A stretch of 7,358 nt of DNA from Planctomycetota bacterium (GCA_021160785.1 JAGHBX010000543.1:1-7358), one strand, 5' to 3'; positions 1 to 7,358 are shown, counted from the stretch's first letter. Program-made: numbers and translations. Notes: generated by a model not told the origin, from the letters alone.

Positions 1-1745
1 GCTATGTTGACGGTAAGGCGAAATTCGTTAGTCCCACACGAATAGAAGGCTCCCACGGTATGACTGACCGGTTGTGGGGAGGTCCAAAGTTGTCGTATGT
101 GTTTTATGTCATGGAACTGGACCGTCCGATCCTTCGCATGGATGGCTGGAAGGGCGCACAGGAGACGCTCAACAACATTCGCGACTTCGCCAACCCGGTC
201 ACCGAAGAGCGACTTAAGCAGAATAAAAGAAAGTACCTGTTCAAGAACCTTCCAGAAGAACAGGCTGGCGTTTCATTAGCTTATGATGTAGCTGAAGGCG
301 ACGAGGTGCAGGTCAAGATCGGTATTTCATACACGAGTATTGAAAATGCCCGCAAGAACTTAAATGCAGAGTGTGGGCACTGGGATTTTGACGGGGTTAG
401 AAATGATGCACGCAGCGAATGGAACCGGTGGCTTGGAAAAATTGATGTCAAGGGTGGCGAAGATGAGACCCGGGTCAAGTTTTACACCGACCTCTGGCAC
501 GTGCTTTTGGGGCGACATAAGATTGATGATGTAAGTGGCGACTATCCCAGCTTCATGGGAAACCAACGGATTCGCACCGTCCGGAAAGGCGCCGACGGCA
601 AGCCAGTCCATCACATGTACAACTCCGACGCTCTCTGGCTTACCATGTGGAATCTGAATGTACTCTGGGGATTGGGCTGGCCGGAAATTATGGATGAGTT
701 TTCCGCGTCGATGGTTGAGTATGCCGAGGCCGGCGGTCATTTGCCGCGTGGTCCCAGTGCCGGCGGCTATACCAGGATCATGAGGGGCTGCCCTGCGACC
801 AGCCTGATTACCGCGACATGGCAGAAGAACCTGCTTACCAAAGTCGACCAGGATAAGGCCTACGACGCCATGAAACGCAGCCATCCGGTGCTCATCAAAG
901 ACGCGGGAGTTGGAGAAATGGTTCAGGGTGCATTTGAGTATTGGGCTCTTGCGCAGATGGCTGAGGAGATGGGACGTGATGAAGATGTACAATCTTATCA
1001 GGACTGGATCGGTGGGTGGAAGAAGTATTATGATCCCGAGAAAAGGCTTCTTAGCGGACGCTGGATAGAAGCCAATGATTGGCAGGGGACATTCGGAGTT
1101 TCACATGACATCAAAGGTTTAGCCTCACTAATGGGTGGGCCGGATGATTTGGCAATAAAGCTTAATTATGCGTTCGAGCAGGCAGCCTCTTCCGATTTTG
1201 TCTATACCTACAATGAAGGCTATGTCAGCTATGCTAACCAACCGGGATGTTCCAATGCACATGTATTTAATCATGTCGGTTACCCATGGCTGAGTCAGTA
1301 TTGGGTTCGTCGTGCCAGCCGTCAGGCCTATGGCGGAACGAATCCGAACATTGGCTATGGTGGCCATGACGAGGATCAGGGCCAGATGGGCGGAGTCAGT
1401 GCCTTGATGAAATTGGGATTGTTCAGTCTGCGGGGGACCAGTTCCAAAGATCCGATTTATGAGATTACGGCCCCGGAGTTTGACGAGATTACGATCACGC
1501 TCGATCCGGAGTATTATCCGGGGAAAACATTTAAGATCAAAACCTATGGCAACTCAAAAGATAATTGCTATATTCAAAAGGCAAGGTTAAATGGGAAACC
1601 TTTGGAAAACTGCTGGTTTTATCACAGGGATTTTGCCATGGGCGGTCTACTGGAACTCTGGCTCGGACCGCAGCCAAACAAGAATTGGGGAAAGAGCCCG
1701 GTTCGGAACGCGCCCAAATCGCCGCTAACCGATGCTACACAATAA
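1..1745 (+). CDS. GH92-type exo-alpha-mannosidase, 5' end missing
   Basis: This is the C-terminal majority of a glycoside hydrolase family 92 protein, a family of calcium-dependent, inverting exo-alpha-mannosidases usually exported to the periplasm or cell surface. The reading frame is open to the left edge (first full codon at base 3), and the residues before the ATG at base 60 already fit the GH92 N-terminal beta-sandwich, so that ATG is internal. Numbering from it, the end of the N-domain is residues 1-130 and the (alpha/alpha)6 catalytic domain starts near FYTDLWH (141-147). WIEANDWQ (335-342) matches the GH92 EGNAWQ segment, with Glu337 as likely catalytic acid. HDEDQGQM (436-443) matches the acidic catalytic-base motif, with Asp437 and Asp439 as candidates. 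VFNHVGYPW (402-410) matches YNYAGQPW. The end (YIQKARLNGKP, then PNKNWG) is typical of the family. The enzyme is divergent: the usual SAW after the acidic motif is replaced by GGVS. The export signal and true start lie outside the window. Family assignment is firm; linkage specificity is unknown. Confidence 0.88.
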   Translation, partial: YVDGKAKFVSPTRIEGSHGMTDRLWGGPKLSYVFYVMELDRPILRMDGWKGAQETLNNIRDFANPVTEERLKQNKRKYLFKNLPEEQAGVSLAYDVAEGDEVQVKIGISYTSIENARKNLNAECGHWDFDGVRNDARSEWNRWLGKIDVKGGEDETRVKFYTDLWHVLLGRHKIDDVSGDYPSFMGNQRIRTVRKGADGKPVHHMYNSDALWLTMWNLNVLWGLGWPEIMDEFSASMVEYAEAGGHLPRGPSAGGYTRIMRGCPATSLITATWQKNLLTKVDQDKAYDAMKRSHPVLIKDAGVGEMVQGAFEYWALAQMAEEMGRDEDVQSYQDWIGGWKKYYDPEKRLLSGRWIEANDWQGTFGVSHDIKGLASLMGGPDDLAIKLNYAFEQAASSDFVYTYNEGYVSYANQPGCSNAHVFNHVGYPWLSQYWVRRASRQAYGGTNPNIGYGGHDEDQGQMGGVSALMKLGLFSLRGTSSKDPIYEITAPEFDEITITLDPEYYPGKTFKIKTYGNSKDNCYIQKARLNGKPLENCWFYHRDFAMGGLLELWLGPQPNKNWGKSPVRNAPKSPLTDATQ

Positions 1746-1766
1746 TGGACCTATGCTGGTGTAATT

Positions 1767-3158
1767 ATGGTTGACTTTAACAGAAGACGGTTTATGAAGA
1801 CGGTATGCGTAGCCGCTACGACTGCCGGTGTATTGCACGGAACGGCTTTGTCTCGGAGTAAAGAGGAGAAACGTAAGCCTAATGTGGTGATATTGTTCAT
1901 TGACGACCTGGGGTACGCCGATATTGGATGTTTCGGGAATACCAGAATTCCAACGCCACATATTGATTCCCTCGCAGAACATGGCGTCAAGTGCACCACT
2001 TCATACATAACGAATCCCCCTTGTTGTCCCAGCCGAAACTGCATGGTGACCGGGATGTATTCCCAGCGTTTCGGTCAGTCCGGCATGGCGCGTGGACTGG
2101 CGATTCCTGATGACCACCCCACAATTGCAGAGTTCTTGCGTGATGATGGGTATGTTACCGGCCATATAGGCAAATGGGATATTGGGTCACCTGAGCAAGG
2201 CCCTCATGTGCGTGGGTTTACACAAGTTGCCCGGTATGCGCTGCCGGAGAAGGCGTATAAGTGCATTAAAGACGATGGTACCGAAATATACCGGACAGAT
2301 CTTGACGGTGACTACATGGCCGAGTTTGTTGATCGCAACAGGGACAAACCTTTCTTCCTGTACTTTTCACCCTTTGCCATTCACGGCCCCACCAAAGGGA
2401 CGCCCCAACATTACCGGGACCGCGTCAAAGGTGGGAACGAAACGGATGCTGCGATAGCTGCGGTGGATGATGCTGTTGGCAAATTGCTCGATATGCTCGA
2501 GAAGTATAATCTAAAGAAGGACACACTTATTTTCTTCACTGGCGATAATGGCCCTAATCCCCCTGAGCGTGGCAGATCTGCTCCTTATAGAGGAGGCAAG
2601 GGGAAGGGGACACAGCTGGAGGGCTGGGTCCGCACTCCGGCTATCGTGTCATGGTCGGGCCATCTCCCGGCGGGGACAGTCTTTGATGGGATGATGTGTA
2701 CATTTGATTTTTACGCCACTGCTGCCGCTGCAGCCGGTAAGAGTCTTCCAGAGCTGTGTGATGGCAAGAACCTTCTTCCATATCTGCGAGGTGAAAAGAC
2801 TGGTGATGTGCATGAAGAGGTCTATTGGTATAATGCTGATCCAAGCGATGCCGAGAGGCGGAGGCTTTCGGCTATGCGATGGAAACAATGGCGGCTGATT
2901 AAGTATCCTGACGGGTGGAAACTGTTTGATCTCAAGGCAGATCCTAAAGAACTTAAAGACATGGGGGATAAATATCCGGAAGTATTAAAGAGCATGCAAG
3001 AACGACATGCTCTATGGGCGTCTAAACTTCCTCCACTCGTTGAAAGCGGGCCAGGCGGTAAACCCTTGACACCGCCAACTGGCTGGGGCTGGGTTATAGA
3101 CGGAAACGTGAAAGAAAGCGAAGAAAGATCGAAAGCGAACGTCAATAAGAAACACTAA
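1767..3158 (+). CDS. Tat-exported S1 family sulfatase (arylsulfatase-like)
   Basis: A complete 463-residue type I sulfatase, which hydrolyses sulfate esters using a formylglycine made from cysteine and a bound divalent metal (usually calcium). The N-terminus carries a twin-arginine leader, RRRFMK at residues 6-11, then a hydrophobic stretch to about Ala27, so export of the folded enzyme through Tat is likely. FIDDLGY (44-50) gives the metal ligands Asp46 and Asp47. CCPSR (86-90) is a standard formylglycine motif with Cys86 as the modified residue. His206 in AIHGP and Asp260-Asn261 in TGDNGP fit the usual active-site positions, as does Lys278 in RGGKGKG. The common GKWHLG motif reads GKWDIG (135-140), so the usual histidine is Asp138. 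The C-terminal LFDLKADPKELKDM block is typical. The start at 1767 keeps the Tat leader; no good Shine-Dalgarno precedes it, and the gap from the mannosidase stop is 21 bases, so translation may depend on the upstream gene. The substrate cannot be told from the sequence. Confidence 0.92.
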   Translation: MVDFNRRRFMKTVCVAATTAGVLHGTALSRSKEEKRKPNVVILFIDDLGYADIGCFGNTRIPTPHIDSLAEHGVKCTTSYITNPPCCPSRNCMVTGMYSQRFGQSGMARGLAIPDDHPTIAEFLRDDGYVTGHIGKWDIGSPEQGPHVRGFTQVARYALPEKAYKCIKDDGTEIYRTDLDGDYMAEFVDRNRDKPFFLYFSPFAIHGPTKGTPQHYRDRVKGGNETDAAIAAVDDAVGKLLDMLEKYNLKKDTLIFFTGDNGPNPPERGRSAPYRGGKGKGTQLEGWVRTPAIVSWSGHLPAGTVFDGMMCTFDFYATAAAAAGKSLPELCDGKNLLPYLRGEKTGDVHEEVYWYNADPSDAERRRLSAMRWKQWRLIKYPDGWKLFDLKADPKELKDMGDKYPEVLKSMQERHALWASKLPPLVESGPGGKPLTPPTGWGWVIDGNVKESEERSKANVNKKH

Positions 3159-3248
3159 GTTTTACCCTGGATTTCCCAAGTAAATCCGTGCAATAATTTG
3201 ACATCTTGAAAAAGATCTCATTGGTGAAAAAATAAAGGAAGTAATGCA
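3159..3248 (+). other. 90-base intergenic spacer, no clear promoter or terminator
   Basis: This AT-rich gap is the largest between genes in the window. It holds a small inverted repeat, GGATTT/AAATCC (3169-3174 with 3182-3187, 7-base loop), and another, ATCTT/AAGAT around a GAAA loop (3203-3216). Neither is followed by a T-run, so neither is a convincing intrinsic terminator. A TTGACA at 3198-3203 has no acceptable -10 element at 16-18 bases. I read it as an untranslated spacer inside a transcript, possibly with a processing hairpin. Confidence 0.4.
3235..3241 (+). promoter_or_regulatory. Ribosome binding site for the LamG protein gene
   Basis: AAGGAAG lies 7 bases before the ATG at 3249. 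This supports that start over the nearby out-of-frame ATG at 3244-3246 region, which meets a stop after four codons. Confidence 0.7.
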
Positions 3249-5936
3249 ATGGATATAGGTTTCAAAATCAGATTTACAGCGGGGATATTAGCGTGCATTT
3301 TAATAAGCGAGGCCATAGGCAGAGAATCCAAAGGTTTGAATACAGAGTGGGGATTTGATGCTATTCAACACATCGTCATCACAAGAGAAAAGGTCAGCCC
3401 GGGCGATGGCGACTGGGGTGGCTTCAATAATATTCCAAGTCCTTCCGCTGCGGACTATGCCGACGTATCCCAGGGGCATGGTGTTACCTTTACCTCCCTG
3501 GCTCCCCTAAGTCCTAATTCGGCCGATTCGGCGGTGCTAAACGATGGCAGGGGACAGGTTGATGATAACAGCCCAGACAGCAGTCTATTTTTTGCGGGTG
3601 ATTCAGATTTGAACCGTGTTTTGATCGACCTAAACGGGTTAAAGCCGGTCTATCAGGTCAATACCTATTCGTGGCATAAGTTTGGGCGCAAGAATCAAAA
3701 ACACGAGTTATTTTATAATGCAAGTGACAATCCCTCAGATCCCAAAGCGGTGCCGCTTGGTGGAGACTGGATATCGTTGGGATCAGTTGCAACTAACTAT
3801 TCTAACAATTCAGAAGGGCAGGTTGGTGTCAGCTATGCAGAGTCTGACAGGGGGCTGATTGTCAATGCCCGCTACTTGCTTCTGCTGGTAAACTTTTCAC
3901 CATGCTTCTACGGTGAGATCGATGTGGTAACCGATTCAAATGCCGCCAGCAAAATGCCTCTTTCCCCTGATGCTAAGGTTCAGTCAATGAAGATGGGGCG
4001 GGATGCAGCGTATGGTAACATCGAAGTTGTGGAAGGAGTTTGCGGGAACGCGGTGAAGTTTGACGGATTTACTACAAGGGTGGTTCGCAAGGCCTCTCAA
4101 TCGAATTTACTCGGAAAGAGCTTTACGATCGAAGGCTGGATTGCACCTCAGGAATTTTCCCAGAACCAGACCGCAATCATCAATCAAGCCGTGGAAAGAG
4201 AGACCGGATACTTCCTTGGAATCGATAAAGAGGGTAGGCTTCTGTTTCAGGCCAACATCGGCGGCAAATGGCGGATGTGTACCTCTCAATCGCCGCTTCC
4301 CATTCTTCGGTGGTCTTATGTGGCAGCAACGTTTGATCCCGATAAAGGCATGACCGTCTATATCGACGGCAAACCGGTGGGCAGCAATCCGGCGAAGGGA
4401 GAACTTGTTCCTGCTCCGGAGGCTGAACTCTGGATTGGGATGAGTCTTATGAAGCAGGCTCCTGATGTCCATACCCGCACCGGTGAACCAGGCTACATGG
4501 TCTTTGATGGCCTCATTGATGAACTGAAGGTTCACAATCTGGCTTTTTCGGCAAAACAGGTTCAGGCGGCGTTTGCCTCGGTCAAGCCGGCGGTTGCCCA
4601 GCCATTGCAGTATCGCGAAATGCCATCAGGCCCTAAAGACGGCAAGCGTTTCAGAGCATCCTACACCCGGTTGAACTATACGCCGGAGTGGGAGAAGCAG
4701 TGGCGTGTCGGCAATCTGGCGGACGTGGTTGTGACCTTCGAAGACCCCAGGGCCAACTTCGTGTTCTGGCGCGGCACGAGTTATATTCCGCACTGGGTTA
4801 GCAAAAACGGAATCTGGTATAACAACCAGTTTGTTGAACGGAGTGCGAACTCCGATGGGTGTACGGGATGTGTGGAGCCCATGAGCGACAAACGCTGCCG
4901 CTTTTCGCATGTCAGGATTATTCAGTCCAACCCGGCCCGTACGGTGATCCATTGGCGCTATGCTCCGGTAGGGCTGAATTACAAGCATCCGTTTGTCGAC
5001 CCGTATTCAGGGCAGGGGGACTGGGTGGACGAATATTACACCATCTACCCAGACATGGTCGGTGTCCGCTCGATGACACTCTATTCCACAGCCATCGACA
5101 AGAAGGCGGACTGGCAGGAGTCGATCATAGTCCACCAACCCGGCAGATTGCCGGAGGACAATATCGAGGCCACCGCAGTGTCGATCGGAAACCTGGCCGG
5201 CGATGTGGTCGAATATACCTGGCCGGGGGTGGCGAAAAAAGGCGGGCTGTTTGACGGACTTCCTGAACTGCCCTGTATCCAGATTATCAACCTGAAATCC
5301 GAGATTAGGCCGTTTATGATTGTGCCGCCGTCGCCGGAGGTGACGGTCGCCAAGTTCCGCGGCCACGCGCCCAATTCCATATTCTGTTGCTGGAACCACT
5401 GGCCGGTTTCGCAGGGCAGAACCACGGGAACCACGGCTGTCGATGCATCAAGACCGGCGCACAGTTCAATAACCTTATGGAGAGATTGGGAGCCTCATCG
5501 GTCGACGTACAATTCCAAAACATACTTGCATCTGCACGGGATGACCGACAAGGGCGTCAAAGATCTGACCGGGCTGGCGAAGTCCTGGATCTCACCGGCT
5601 GCGATGAACGTCCTGTCCGGGAACTGTCGCAACGGCGGGTTTGACAAGGAGCAGAAGGCGTACGTAGTTGAACTGAAGGATCCGCGCAAATTCGGGCCGC
5701 TGCACCTCGAGCTGAAGGCGAGTCCGGATTCGCCGCTGGTCCATCCTGCAATTGTGGTAAAAAACTGGCCGGCCGATGCGATGGCACGGGTCGAAGCCGC
5801 CGGAGAAAAACTGAAAGACGAAGAGATTCGGACAGGGCTGGAACAGGGCCTTGAAGGCGACAGTCTGGTGGTCTGGCTGAGGCTGCAAGCAACAAAGCGA
5901 ATCGAAATTAAAATCAAGCCAATTGCCGGAAAGTGA
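3249..5936 (+). CDS. Secreted LamG-domain protein with a large uncharacterised C-terminal domain
   Basis: A complete 895-residue protein, probably exported: residues 1-24 form a Sec-type signal peptide (Lys6 and Arg8, hydrophobic core about 9-20, cleavage near Ala22-Gly24). Residues about 30-230 are beta-rich and resemble a jelly-roll carbohydrate-binding region without a clear motif. Residues about 264-445 are a LamG/concanavalin A-like domain, recognised from FTIEGWIAP (292-300), the WSYVAATFD...VYIDGKPVG segment (355-378) and the closing GLIDELKVHNLAFS (421-434). Residues about 465-892 form a large domain I do not recognise. It is rich in aromatic and charged residues: FWRGTSYIPHW (506-516), a cysteine cluster CTGCVEPMSDKRC (538-550), FSHVRIIQS, WVDEYYTIYPDMVGVR (592-607) and WQESIIVHQPG (622-632). 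Such conservation-like density suggests an enzyme, perhaps a polysaccharide lyase or hydrolase, rather than a pure binding protein. GC rises clearly in the part encoding this C-terminal domain. Its place between two sulfatases and beside a GH92 enzyme supports a role in attacking a sulfated glycan. LamG assignment is firm; catalysis is inference. Confidence 0.85.
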   Translation: MDIGFKIRFTAGILACILISEAIGRESKGLNTEWGFDAIQHIVITREKVSPGDGDWGGFNNIPSPSAADYADVSQGHGVTFTSLAPLSPNSADSAVLNDGRGQVDDNSPDSSLFFAGDSDLNRVLIDLNGLKPVYQVNTYSWHKFGRKNQKHELFYNASDNPSDPKAVPLGGDWISLGSVATNYSNNSEGQVGVSYAESDRGLIVNARYLLLLVNFSPCFYGEIDVVTDSNAASKMPLSPDAKVQSMKMGRDAAYGNIEVVEGVCGNAVKFDGFTTRVVRKASQSNLLGKSFTIEGWIAPQEFSQNQTAIINQAVERETGYFLGIDKEGRLLFQANIGGKWRMCTSQSPLPILRWSYVAATFDPDKGMTVYIDGKPVGSNPAKGELVPAPEAELWIGMSLMKQAPDVHTRTGEPGYMVFDGLIDELKVHNLAFSAKQVQAAFASVKPAVAQPLQYREMPSGPKDGKRFRASYTRLNYTPEWEKQWRVGNLADVVVTFEDPRANFVFWRGTSYIPHWVSKNGIWYNNQFVERSANSDGCTGCVEPMSDKRCRFSHVRIIQSNPARTVIHWRYAPVGLNYKHPFVDPYSGQGDWVDEYYTIYPDMVGVRSMTLYSTAIDKKADWQESIIVHQPGRLPEDNIEATAVSIGNLAGDVVEYTWPGVAKKGGLFDGLPELPCIQIINLKSEIRPFMIVPPSPEVTVAKFRGHAPNSIFCCWNHWPVSQGRTTGTTAVDASRPAHSSITLWRDWEPHRSTYNSKTYLHLHGMTDKGVKDLTGLAKSWISPAAMNVLSGNCRNGGFDKEQKAYVVELKDPRKFGPLHLELKASPDSPLVHPAIVVKNWPADAMARVEAAGEKLKDEEIRTGLEQGLEGDSLVVWLRLQATKRIEIKIKPIAGK

Positions 5937-5964
5937 TTGGAGTTGTTTTCCGAACATATTTAGC

Positions 5965-5969
5965 AGGAG
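5965..5969 (+). promoter_or_regulatory. Ribosome binding site that bears on the start of the second sulfatase
   Basis: AGGAG lies only 3 bases before the first ATG (5973) but 9 bases before the next in-frame ATG (5979). The second spacing is more usual, so translation may begin at 5979, which shortens the signal peptide by two residues and changes nothing else. Confidence 0.6.
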
Positions 5970-5972
5970 ACT

Positions 5973-7358
5973 ATGAACATGATATCAAAATACAGAATGC
6001 TGGATTGCGGCCTTAAACGTTGTGTGAGGCTGCTGTTGTCGATCATTTGCCTGACATTGGCAGGCTTATTCGTGGTCCCCGCAAACGCTTCAAATGAAAA
6101 GCCCAATATCGTTTTTATTTATGCAGATGATTTGGGTTATGGGGATGTAGGCGTCTACAATCCGAAATCACAAATCCCGACACCCAACATCGACCAGTTG
6201 GCCAGGAGTGGCCTTCGTTTTACGGATGCCCATTCATCGCACGCTACATGCACAGGATCGAGATATGGATTGCTCACTGGCACAAGCTCTGTTCGTTCCG
6301 GGGTGCGCAATACAATACTCAAATACGGCCCTGCTATTGATCCAGACGAAATGACGATCGCGGATCTTCTTAAAGGGCAGGGATACATAACTCAAATGGT
6401 GGGGAAATGGCACCTCGGTTTTGAAACAACCGACAAAACAATCTCAGGCCCCCTTAAGGGCGGCCCAGTGGATTGCGGCTTTGATTATTATTATGGCTCA
6501 GAAGGTTCTTCTATCGAACACGCCCGCATCAAGGGGCGTTTCAAAGAGTATCTTCCCATAAACATGAAGACACACAACAGAGTGCTCTGCGCGGATGCAG
6601 TAAGAGTCATTACGGAATACGGATCGTCAAAGCAGGACAAGAAACTGTTTCTATATTATGCCCCGCATGAACCCCACAACCCACACGTCCCCGAAGAGAA
6701 ATTTGTCGGTCTGAGTAAAGCGGGACCCTATGGTGATTATGTCGTTCAGCTTGACCATTGGGTCGGTCGGATTGTGCAGGCACTGAAAGAGTCACATCTC
6801 GAAGAGAATACCATTGTCATATTTTCCAGTGACAATGGAGCCCAAACAAAATTTACAGAAGATTATCCCAACCACAGCCCTAATTGGATATTTTCAGGCG
6901 GTAAGGCAATGCCTTATGAAGGCGGACACCGTTTGCCTTTCATTGTAAGATGGCCTGGGGTTGTTCCTGCCTCTACCGTTTCAAAGGCTCTAATCAATCA
7001 AACCGATTTCTTTGCTACCCTTGCAGATTACTTTAATATCGATTTAGCCAAACAATACCCTGATAACGCAAAAGACAGTTATAGCTTCCTGCCAATTCTA
7101 AAAAATCCAACCTTAAGTCATCATCGCCCACCAATGGCTGTTGTGGGCAGTTATCGCAAAGGAAACTGGAAAATTATTGTTGACGGTAACTGGAGCACAG
7201 GAAGAGAAGAGGGAGACTTTAAGCTAAAAGAATTATACAACCTGGACAATGACATCTCAGAAAAGAACAATGTATTGGGAGAATTTCCCAAAATTGGAAC
7301 AAGCTTGTTTGATGAGTACAGCAAGTTTCTCAGTTCTCGGGAACTAAAGCCACAAGCC
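5973..7358 (+). CDS. Sec-exported S1 family sulfatase with a non-standard formylglycine motif, 3' end missing
   Basis: An open frame of 462 codons runs off the right edge without a stop; usual family lengths suggest only a short tail is missing. It encodes a type I sulfatase. The signal peptide has a basic start (Lys15, Arg16), a hydrophobic core at about 19-35 and a cleavage site after PANA (Ala39). YADDLGYGD (50-58) supplies metal ligands Asp52 and Asp53. GKWHLG (144-149) is intact with Lys145 and His147. The APHEPHNPH block (230-238) supplies an active-site histidine, SSDNGA (285-290) has Asp287 and Asn288, and GGKAMPYEGGHR (309-320) has Lys311. The activation motif reads CTGSR (93-97) followed by YGLLTG: Cys93, Ser96 and Arg97 are kept, but the usual Pro (sometimes Ala) is Gly95. 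The gene follows the LamG protein by 36 bases, so it is probably co-transcribed. The last third is more AT-rich than the preceding gene. Sulfatase family is firm; whether it is normally activated, and its substrate, are open. Confidence 0.92.
   Translation, partial: MNMISKYRMLDCGLKRCVRLLLSIICLTLAGLFVVPANASNEKPNIVFIYADDLGYGDVGVYNPKSQIPTPNIDQLARSGLRFTDAHSSHATCTGSRYGLLTGTSSVRSGVRNTILKYGPAIDPDEMTIADLLKGQGYITQMVGKWHLGFETTDKTISGPLKGGPVDCGFDYYYGSEGSSIEHARIKGRFKEYLPINMKTHNRVLCADAVRVITEYGSSKQDKKLFLYYAPHEPHNPHVPEEKFVGLSKAGPYGDYVVQLDHWVGRIVQALKESHLEENTIVIFSSDNGAQTKFTEDYPNHSPNWIFSGGKAMPYEGGHRLPFIVRWPGVVPASTVSKALINQTDFFATLADYFNIDLAKQYPDNAKDSYSFLPILKNPTLSHHRPPMAVVGSYRKGNWKIIVDGNWSTGREEGDFKLKELYNLDNDISEKNNVLGEFPKIGTSLFDEYSKFLSSRELKPQA

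Noticed and set aside
60..62. ATG at base 60 as the true start of the GH92 gene
   Set aside because: The frame is open upstream to the window edge with residues that fit the family, and a GH92 protein without its N-terminal domain and signal would be incomplete.
360..992. A 210-codon open frame on the minus strand inside the GH92 gene
   Set aside because: It lies entirely opposite a well-supported GH92 coding region and its translation shows no domain or leader.
1565..1774. A 69-codon plus-strand frame bridging the GH92 stop and the sulfatase start, including an ATG overlapping the TAA at 1743-1745
   Set aside because: It is out of frame with both genes, has no recognisable product and no ribosome binding site.
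3169..3187. Possible terminator hairpin after the first sulfatase
   Set aside because: The stem is only six base pairs, half of them A-T, and no T-run follows.
3198..3226. Possible promoter starting with TTGACA
   Set aside because: The bases at 16-18 from it (around TTGGTG) do not resemble a -10 element, and the genes on both sides look co-transcribed.
3249..3320. Lipoprotein signal at ILAC (Cys16 of the LamG protein)
   Set aside because: The cysteine is in the middle of the hydrophobic stretch and the residues before it do not fit the lipobox well; an ordinary signal peptide is more likely.
5007..5957. Several overlapping minus-strand open frames of 110-140 codons
   Set aside because: They are antisense to the C-terminal domain of the LamG protein, where higher GC content removes chance stops; their translations are low-complexity Ser/Pro/Arg-rich.

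Overview
The window looks like part of a carbohydrate-degradation locus from a bacterium with a large sulfatase repertoire. That points to the PVC group (Planctomycetes, Lentisphaerae, Kiritimatiellota or Verrucomicrobia) or, less likely, a Bacteroidetes. This is inferred from gene content only: two secreted S1-type sulfatases, a Tat-type leader on one of them, a LamG-containing secreted protein, and no SusC/SusD pair in view. No rRNA or other marker fixes the taxonomy.

All four genes lie on the + strand and fill almost the whole window, with gaps of 21, 90 and 36 bases. In order they are: (1) the 3' part of a divergent GH92-type exo-alpha-mannosidase, cut by the left edge; (2) a complete Tat-exported sulfatase; (3) a complete 895-residue secreted protein with a beta-rich N-terminal part, a central LamG (concanavalin A-like) domain and a large C-terminal domain of unknown function; (4) a Sec-exported sulfatase cut by the right edge, which has no stop codon in the window. 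No RNA genes, mobile elements, CRISPR arrays or convincing terminators were seen. The close co-directional spacing suggests one transcript whose promoter lies upstream of the window.

A plausible shared job is outside-in breakdown of a sulfated, mannose-containing glycan. The sulfatases would remove sulfate esters, the LamG protein would bind and possibly cleave the chain, and the GH92 enzyme would release alpha-mannose. The substrate is inference. The most notable details are complementary active-site deviations in the two sulfatases. The first keeps the normal formylglycine motif but has GKWDIG in place of GKWHLG. The second keeps GKWHLG but has CTGSR in place of CxPSR. The unassigned C-terminal domain of the 895-residue protein is the best candidate for an undescribed enzyme activity.
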